NCBI GenBank assembly: GCA_035291705.1
Contig: DATDRM010000067.1
Location: forward strand, 1 to 18,515
Direction: 5' to 3'
Length of the DNA: 18,515 bases
Source: DATDRM01 sp035291705
GTDB lineage: Bacteria; Chloroflexota; Anaerolineae; Anaerolineales; UBA4823
The translations under genes and the position numbers were made by a program. Shown piece after piece: positions 14,553 through 18,515 of this stretch; positions within the stretch are counted from its first letter, which is position 1; each line of letters starts with the position of its first letter. The notes under the pieces are model-generated. The model made no database searches. It saw only the letters and a list, made by a program, of their open reading frames with translations, and was not told the DNA's origin.

Positions 14553-16048
14553 TGCGGAATAAGACCGTTTCGATAGTCGTGCTGGCTTTACTCCTGGCTG
14601 CTCTGCTGGCCAGCGCCTGCCAGCCGCAGCCGGCCTCGATCGGCCTGGTTGCTCCTGAAGCACAAGCAGAAACTGCTGCCCAGGAGTTGCAGTCTCTTGC
14701 CGCGCCAGCCACGCCCTTGCCGACCCGCCCGGCATACGCCCCGGGTGAGCTGGTGGATTATGTCGTTCAGACGGGGGATACCCTGCCAGCCCTGGCGCGT
14801 CACTTCAACACCCACGTCGAGGAGATCCGCGCCGCTAACCCGGTCATCCCCCAGGATGCGACTACCCTCCCGCCGGGTATGCCGATGAAAATCCCGATTT
14901 ATTACGCGCCGCTTTGGGGCTCACCATTCAGGATCCTGCCGGATAGCCTGTTCGTCAATGGGCCAGCACAAAGGGATTTCGAGGCGCGTGCCTTTGTTGC
15001 TGACCATCCTGGCTGGTTGAATGGGTATGTTGAGTACGCCGCGGATGCCAACCGCAGCGGAGCTGAGATTGTCGATCTGGTCAGCCGCAACTTCAGCATT
15101 AGCCCACGCTTGCTGCTGGCCTTGCTCGAATATCAGGCTGGCGCGTTGAGCCAGCCCTCTCCATCCAGTGGAATCAGTCCGTACTTCCTCGGGAAGGTTG
15201 ACCGTGGACATAGGGGATTATATCTGCAGCTGGTCTGGGCTGCAAACCTGCTCAACAATGGTTATTATGACTGGCGCACCGGGGAGCTGCAGTCGATCCT
15301 CCGCCAGGATGGCACTCTCGAGCGTCCCGACCCCTGGCAGAACGCCGCCACCGTCAGCCTGCAATCCTATTTCGCTGACCTGTTCTCGGTGGAAGATTAC
15401 GCCGCAGCCAGCGGTTCGGACGGGATAGCTAAGACTTACCAGGACTTATTCGGCGATCCCTGGTCGGCAGACCGGCCTCACCTCCCGGGCAGCCTGACGC
15501 AGCCGCCGTTCGTGCTTCCCTTCGAACCCGGGAAAATCTGGGCCTTGACAGGTGGTCCACATACCGGCTGGGGCACGGGTTCGCCGCTGGCTGCGCTTGA
15601 CTTCGCCCCGCCAGCGGTTATCGGCGGTTGTGTGCCCACCGCCGAGTGGGCCACAGCAGTCGCTCCGGGGCTGGTAGTGCGCTCTGAGCCCGGGATCGTC
15701 GTGCTCGACCTGGACAGCGATGGCGACGAGCGTACAGGGTGGATAATCTTTTACTTACACGTGGGTACGGAAGCTCGTGTGGCAGTTGGGGCGCAGCTGG
15801 AGACTGGCGACCCGCTCGGCCATCCCTCTTGCGAGGGGGGAAAGAGCACCGGAACGCACATCCATCTGGCGCGCAAATACAACGGCGAGTGGATTCCCGC
15901 CGAAGGGCCGCTGGCCTTTAACCTGGAGGGTTGGATCGCATCCAACGGCGCCGCGCCTTACCTGGGTACGCTGACGCACTTCTCGCGCACCGTAACCGCC
16001 TGCGTGTGCTCTGACGCGGAAAGCTTCATCACCGCCGGGGAGCGTTAG
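14540..16048 (+). CDS. LysM / M23A lipoprotein, paralogue 4
   Basis: 502 residues, with a lipoprotein signal peptide ending LASAC (Cys27). Three in-frame ATGs (14540, 14549, 14552) are possible. The one at 14549 forms ATGA with the stop of paralogue 3, the usual sign of translational coupling; the mature lipoprotein is the same in all cases. Domains: LysM (about 73-118, YVVQTGDTLPALARHFNT), helical domain (147-306) with SPRLLLALLEYQAGAL, M23A (about 332-465) with His341, Asp354, His407 and HIH at 440-442. Cys364 and Cys431 are kept; a CVC pair near the C-terminus (488-490) is extra. This is the most diverged copy: the calcium-like loop is DLDSDGDE (390-397), and the helical domain lacks the NAG motif (QNAA instead). 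No terminator is visible after it. Confidence 0.9.
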   Translation: MGRMMRNKTVSIVVLALLLAALLASACQPQPASIGLVAPEAQAETAAQELQSLAAPATPLPTRPAYAPGELVDYVVQTGDTLPALARHFNTHVEEIRAANPVIPQDATTLPPGMPMKIPIYYAPLWGSPFRILPDSLFVNGPAQRDFEARAFVADHPGWLNGYVEYAADANRSGAEIVDLVSRNFSISPRLLLALLEYQAGALSQPSPSSGISPYFLGKVDRGHRGLYLQLVWAANLLNNGYYDWRTGELQSILRQDGTLERPDPWQNAATVSLQSYFADLFSVEDYAAASGSDGIAKTYQDLFGDPWSADRPHLPGSLTQPPFVLPFEPGKIWALTGGPHTGWGTGSPLAALDFAPPAVIGGCVPTAEWATAVAPGLVVRSEPGIVVLDLDSDGDERTGWIIFYLHVGTEARVAVGAQLETGDPLGHPSCEGGKSTGTHIHLARKYNGEWIPAEGPLAFNLEGWIASNGAAPYLGTLTHFSRTVTACVCSDAESFITAGER

Positions 16049-16106
16049 ATCGGGCTCACATTCCATATCAAGGTCGCTTTAGTCTTCTCTCAACAATTAA
16101 ATCCCA

Positions 16107-16186
16107 AACTAATATCAATAAAATTAATTATTGAATTAATATAATTAATAGATAGGTCTTGACATTTTCAATTAGTTTAGTATAAT
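16107..16186 (+). promoter_or_regulatory. Strong sigma-70-type promoter with AT-rich upstream block
   Basis: TTGACA (16159-16164), a 16-bp spacer and TATAAT (16181-16186): both boxes perfect. Bases 16107-16154 are almost all A/T and could act as an UP element. Transcription would start near 16193, about 42 bases before the next start codon. The whole gap 16049-16234 contains no gene and no clear terminator for the preceding operon. Confidence 0.8.
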
Positions 16187-16221
16187 ATTTACGTTGTGAA
16201 TAAACGCTATCGGTTTCCCAG

Positions 16222-16229
16222 AAAGGAGG
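16222..16229 (+). promoter_or_regulatory. Shine-Dalgarno AAAGGAGG deciding the start at 16235
   Basis: AAAGGAGG lies five bases before ATG 16235. It rules against the in-frame GTG at 16196, which would sit only about three bases after the predicted transcription start. Confidence 0.8.
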
Positions 16230-16234
16230 ACGCC

Positions 16235-16453
16235 ATGTGGCTCCCATCAGATGAGATTGCAAGGGATTACCGCCAGAGGATGGCTCAACAAGCGCAGATA
16301 GCCCGCCTGCTCAAGCAGCCAGATTCCCAGAAAAGGATGCTCCCCAGTCGCCTGCTGGTGATCACCGGCGATACGTTGATTTCCTTGGGATTATGGCTTA
16401 AAAACTTCTCCAAAGCCTCAAGTGAGGAAATGATCACACCGCTCTATACTTAA
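16235..16453 (+). CDS. Small protein of unknown function
   Basis: 72 residues; I do not recognise the family. The first half is charged and helical (DEIARDYRQRMAQQAQIARL). The middle, LPSRLLVITGDTLISLGLWL at 37-56, is an amphipathic or weakly membrane-associating segment. It is the first gene after a perfect promoter and has a strong Shine-Dalgarno, which is better support for expression than most genes in this window have. It precedes the DUF2089 gene by 25 bp and is probably co-transcribed with it, which suggests a role in the same envelope-linked gene set. That role is inference only. Confidence 0.75.
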   Translation: MWLPSDEIARDYRQRMAQQAQIARLLKQPDSQKRMLPSRLLVITGDTLISLGLWLKNFSKASSEEMITPLYT

Positions 16454-16478
16454 CTTAAGTTATCGTAGGAATTCTGCA

Positions 16479-16862
16479 ATGCAAACCTTACCCAGCAAAT
16501 GCCCATTATGCGGCGGTGAAGTTACTGTCACCCGCATTCACTGCCAGGAATGCGATAGCACCATCGAAGGCCGCTTCATCCACGGCGCATTCGAACGCCT
16601 GACCCCAGATCAGCTCGGCTTTATCGAAACGTTCATCCGTTGTGAAGGCAAGATCAGCCGGATGGAGGCCGAGATCGGCCTTTCCTACCCCACCATCCGC
16701 AACCGGTTGCACGAGATCATCCGCGCCTTAGGGTACGAACCGGGCGGTGAGGAACCGGTCAAGGTTCCTGATGAAGAGCGTCGGAATATCCTCGATAATC
16801 TGGAACAGGGACGCATCTCCTATCAGGAAGCCATGCGCATGCTCCAAGAAGGCGAGAGATAG
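16479..16862 (+). CDS. DUF2089 family zinc-ribbon / helix-turn-helix protein
   Basis: 127 residues, cytoplasmic. A zinc ribbon with CPLC (8-11) and CQEC (22-25) is followed by EGRFIHGAFERLTPDQLGFI (30-49), the conserved DUF2089 core. A helix-turn-helix-like segment (about 57-82, ISRMEAEIGLSYPTIRNRL) comes next, and a C-terminal helical hairpin (99-124, NILDNLEQGRISYQEAMRML). DUF2089 proteins are usually described as uncharacterised or putative transcriptional regulators. AGGA lies eight bases before the ATG. Two bases separate its stop from the DUF4097-like gene. It could regulate its own operon, but nothing in the sequence shows the operator. Confidence 0.92.
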   Translation: MQTLPSKCPLCGGEVTVTRIHCQECDSTIEGRFIHGAFERLTPDQLGFIETFIRCEGKISRMEAEIGLSYPTIRNRLHEIIRALGYEPGGEEPVKVPDEERRNILDNLEQGRISYQEAMRMLQEGER

Positions 16863-16864
16863 TT

Positions 16865-18130
16865 ATGGACAAACGCTCTGTAGCAACCAGTGGAACCCCC
16901 AAGATTACATTAGAGGTAAGCGGCTCCCTAACCTTGAAGGGTTGGGAAGACTTAGAGGTGCTCGCCAGGTGCCCAACACCGGAAGACCTGACTTTGGAAC
17001 AGCGCGGCGACGAAGTTGCTATCACTTGCCAGGGGGATTGCACGGTGCGCGTCCCATTCGGCGCGATTTTGCAGGTCAATAATGTCTCCAGCCACGCCTC
17101 CCTGAAATCGCTCGAAGGAGACCTGGCGATCAAGCAGGTCTCCGGCCATCTAACCCTGCGCAGCGTTGGATCGGTGACCATCGACCGGGTGAGTGGACAT
17201 CTCGCCGCCAAGAATATCACCGGTGACCTGAAGGTCACTACCGTTGAGGGCAACGCGGCTGTACGCGACGTGCAGGGTGACTTCATCGTCGCAGACGCCA
17301 TCCAGGGAAATCTAACCCTCAGCGATGTCGATGGGGACGCCCGGGCGATCACCCACGGCAATGCGGCACTTAGCCTCGACCCGGCGCCGGGGAACAGCTA
17401 CACTTTCGAGGCGGGCGGAAACCTGCTGTGCCGTATCCCAGCCGACGCCAGTGTGCAAGTGGAGATCCCCAGAGCGAGTTCGGTCCTGGTGAAGATCCCG
17501 GGGGTAGCGATGTCCTCTCCCAGCCGGGCGCCTTACAGCCAGACACTGGGCGAGGGTGATGCGACGCTCACGCTATCAACCGGGGGCGAAGCGATCCTGG
17601 CCAGCCTGCCGCCTGATTGGGATATGGAAGATATCGGAATCGGAAAGGACTTTGACCAAGTGGCCGAGAGCATCAGCCAACAGATTACCCACCAGATCGA
17701 AGCCCAGATGGAGATGCTTGAACACCAGTTGGAGTCTCAACTCGACAGTCTCTCCACGATGTTCAGGACATCCAGTCTTTCACCGGAACAGGCCGAGCGC
17801 ATCACCCAGCGCACCAGGGAAGCGAGCGAACGCGCCAGCGCTCGCGCCCAGGAGAAAATCCAGCGCACCCAAGAGAAACTGCAACGCAAGCTGGAGGCGG
17901 CCCGCCGCCGGGCAGAAATGAAGGCCCACGCCGCCGAACGGGCGGCGCGCGACCGTCGCAAACGCTACGAGCCTTTTGACTGGTCGCCAGCACAGCCCCA
18001 AACCCCGGACCAAGAGGTGACCGATGAAGAGCGCCTGATGGTGCTGCAGATGCTGGTGCAGCAGAAGATCACCATCGAAGAAGCCGAGCAGCTGCTGGCG
18101 GCCCTGGAAGGCAAGGCTTCTGGAGACTAA
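16865..18130 (+). CDS. DUF4097-like beta-repeat protein with coiled coil and SHOCT-like tail
   Basis: 421 residues, no signal peptide or membrane segment, so probably cytoplasmic or peripherally associated. Residues about 65-170 are a ladder of short repeats (VSGHLTLRSVGSVTIDRVSG, ITGDLKVTTVEGN, VQGDFIVADAIQGNLTLSDV) typical of DUF4097 beta-solenoid putative adhesin domains, as in YvlB/LiaX-type proteins. Residues about 260-367 are a highly charged Arg/Glu/Gln coiled coil, and 387-416 (LMVLQMLVQQKITIEEAEQL within it) a short helical hairpin. LiaX-like proteins act in envelope-stress signalling against cell-wall-active peptides; the same role here is by analogy. It sits two bases after DUF2089 and two bases before the next gene, a tight operon. 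Confidence 0.88.
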   Translation: MDKRSVATSGTPKITLEVSGSLTLKGWEDLEVLARCPTPEDLTLEQRGDEVAITCQGDCTVRVPFGAILQVNNVSSHASLKSLEGDLAIKQVSGHLTLRSVGSVTIDRVSGHLAAKNITGDLKVTTVEGNAAVRDVQGDFIVADAIQGNLTLSDVDGDARAITHGNAALSLDPAPGNSYTFEAGGNLLCRIPADASVQVEIPRASSVLVKIPGVAMSSPSRAPYSQTLGEGDATLTLSTGGEAILASLPPDWDMEDIGIGKDFDQVAESISQQITHQIEAQMEMLEHQLESQLDSLSTMFRTSSLSPEQAERITQRTREASERASARAQEKIQRTQEKLQRKLEAARRRAEMKAHAAERAARDRRKRYEPFDWSPAQPQTPDQEVTDEERLMVLQMLVQQKITIEEAEQLLAALEGKASGD

Positions 18131-18132
18131 GT

Positions 18133-18515
18133 ATGGACGAGAGCAGCGAACGACTTCATATCCTGGAAATGATCGAAAGCGGCGTGATCACCCCCGCCGA
18201 AGGGACGCGCCTGCTTAAAGCCTTGGAAGGTGTATATGAGCCAGACGCGTCGCTCGCTGGCGATTTTGAAACTGCTCCTTCCAGCGAGCAGGCTTCGTCG
18301 ACCGCCTCTCCCCCACCGGCAACTACAGCAGAGGAGGCCGTGGAGGCGGTGCACGGAACCGGCCTTCCAAAAGAAGAGTTTAACGCCAGGCTTGCCGGCT
18401 GGCGGCGGTGGTGGATGATCCCCTTGTGGGTGGGAGTAGGGATCACCATCATCGGCGGGTCATTGATGTTCTGGGCTTTTCAATCCACCGGGATCAGTTT
18501 CTGGTTTGCCTGTGC
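18133..18515 (+). CDS. SHOCT-like membrane protein, 3' end outside window
   Basis: 127 codons visible. An N-terminal helical hairpin (6-33, ERLHILEMIESGVITPAEG) matches the C-terminal module of the preceding gene. It is followed by an acidic, Ala/Ser/Pro/Thr-rich spacer (35-95) and, from about residue 108, a membrane segment (MIPLWVGVGITIIGGSLMFW) that continues toward the edge. No family can be named from this fragment; similar genes beside DUF4097 proteins are usually annotated as SHOCT-like or hypothetical membrane proteins. ATG 18133 follows the previous stop by two bases. Confidence 0.85.
   Translation, partial: MDESSERLHILEMIESGVITPAEGTRLLKALEGVYEPDASLAGDFETAPSSEQASSTASPPPATTAEEAVEAVHGTGLPKEEFNARLAGWRRWWMIPLWVGVGITIIGGSLMFWAFQSTGISFWFAC

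Larger units (their letters stand above)
9800..16048 (+). other. Tandem array of four LysM/M23A paralogues
   Basis: Four consecutive same-strand genes of 500-535 codons with identical domain order and shared signatures: an ILPDS/IPDSE/LMPDSE/LLPDSE motif after LysM, PRLLL.(L/M)LEY, RGLY/KGLY/SGLYY, GYY.WR, GGPH or SGPH with a 13-residue His-Asp spacing, HPSCEGG, and RKYNGEWI or RRYNGEWI. Junctions are a 17-bp overlap, a 27-bp gap and a short overlap. They arose by tandem duplication; paralogues 2 and 3 look most alike by eye. Confidence 0.9.

Noticed and set aside
58..16060. tRNA, rRNA, CRISPR array, transposase or attachment-site signatures
   Set aside because: Looked for by eye on both strands; no T-loop/cloverleaf pattern, regularly spaced repeat or transposase motif was found.

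Overview
The window looks like a chromosomal segment of a Gram-positive-like or filamentous environmental bacterium, most plausibly Chloroflexota (class Anaerolineae). This is an inference. It rests on secreted proteins with Thr/Pro-rich linkers, FLP/YLP-type motifs near ends or linkers, dockerin and cohesin modules outside any cellulase context, a DUF2089 regulator and lipoprotein LysM peptidases. GC content is moderate to high, coding density is high, and I see no tRNA, rRNA, CRISPR array or insertion sequence.

Layout. (1) Positions 1-3868, minus strand: a fused glutamate formimidoyltransferase/formimino-THF cyclodeaminase (ftcD), translationally coupled through an ATGA overlap to a CapA-family lipoprotein, then dCTP deaminase (dcd), which is cut off by the window edge. 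(2) Positions 4046-9468, minus strand: a two-gene secreted-protein operon. The first gene encodes a protein of about 1388 residues with an N-terminal domain of unknown type, seven TolB/PD40-like propeller repeats, a cohesin-like domain, a type I-like dockerin and a second cohesin-like domain. The second encodes a smaller protein with one cohesin-like domain, a Thr/Pro linker and a C-terminal beta-sandwich-like domain. A stem-loop follows it. (3) Positions 9469-9799: a divergent control region with two good sigma-70-type promoters back to back. (4) Positions 9800-16048, plus strand: four tandem paralogues, each with a membrane anchor or lipobox, a LysM domain, a transglycosylase-like helical domain and a LasA/beta-lytic-type M23 metallopeptidase domain. 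The genes overlap or are closely spaced and are probably one operon. (5) Positions 16049-18515, plus strand: a strong promoter, then a small unknown protein, a DUF2089 zinc-ribbon/HTH protein, a DUF4097-like beta-repeat protein with a coiled coil, and a truncated membrane protein. The last three share a short helical module and resemble envelope-stress gene sets.

How they fit together. Regions 2 and 4 share one intergenic control region. One side makes surface proteins that could bind each other through cohesin-dockerin contacts. The other makes four surface-anchored peptidoglycan hydrolases. Region 5 may sense or buffer envelope state. The most novel-looking items are the single-chain cohesin-dockerin-cohesin protein with its cohesin partner, and the four-fold LysM/M23A array opposite it.
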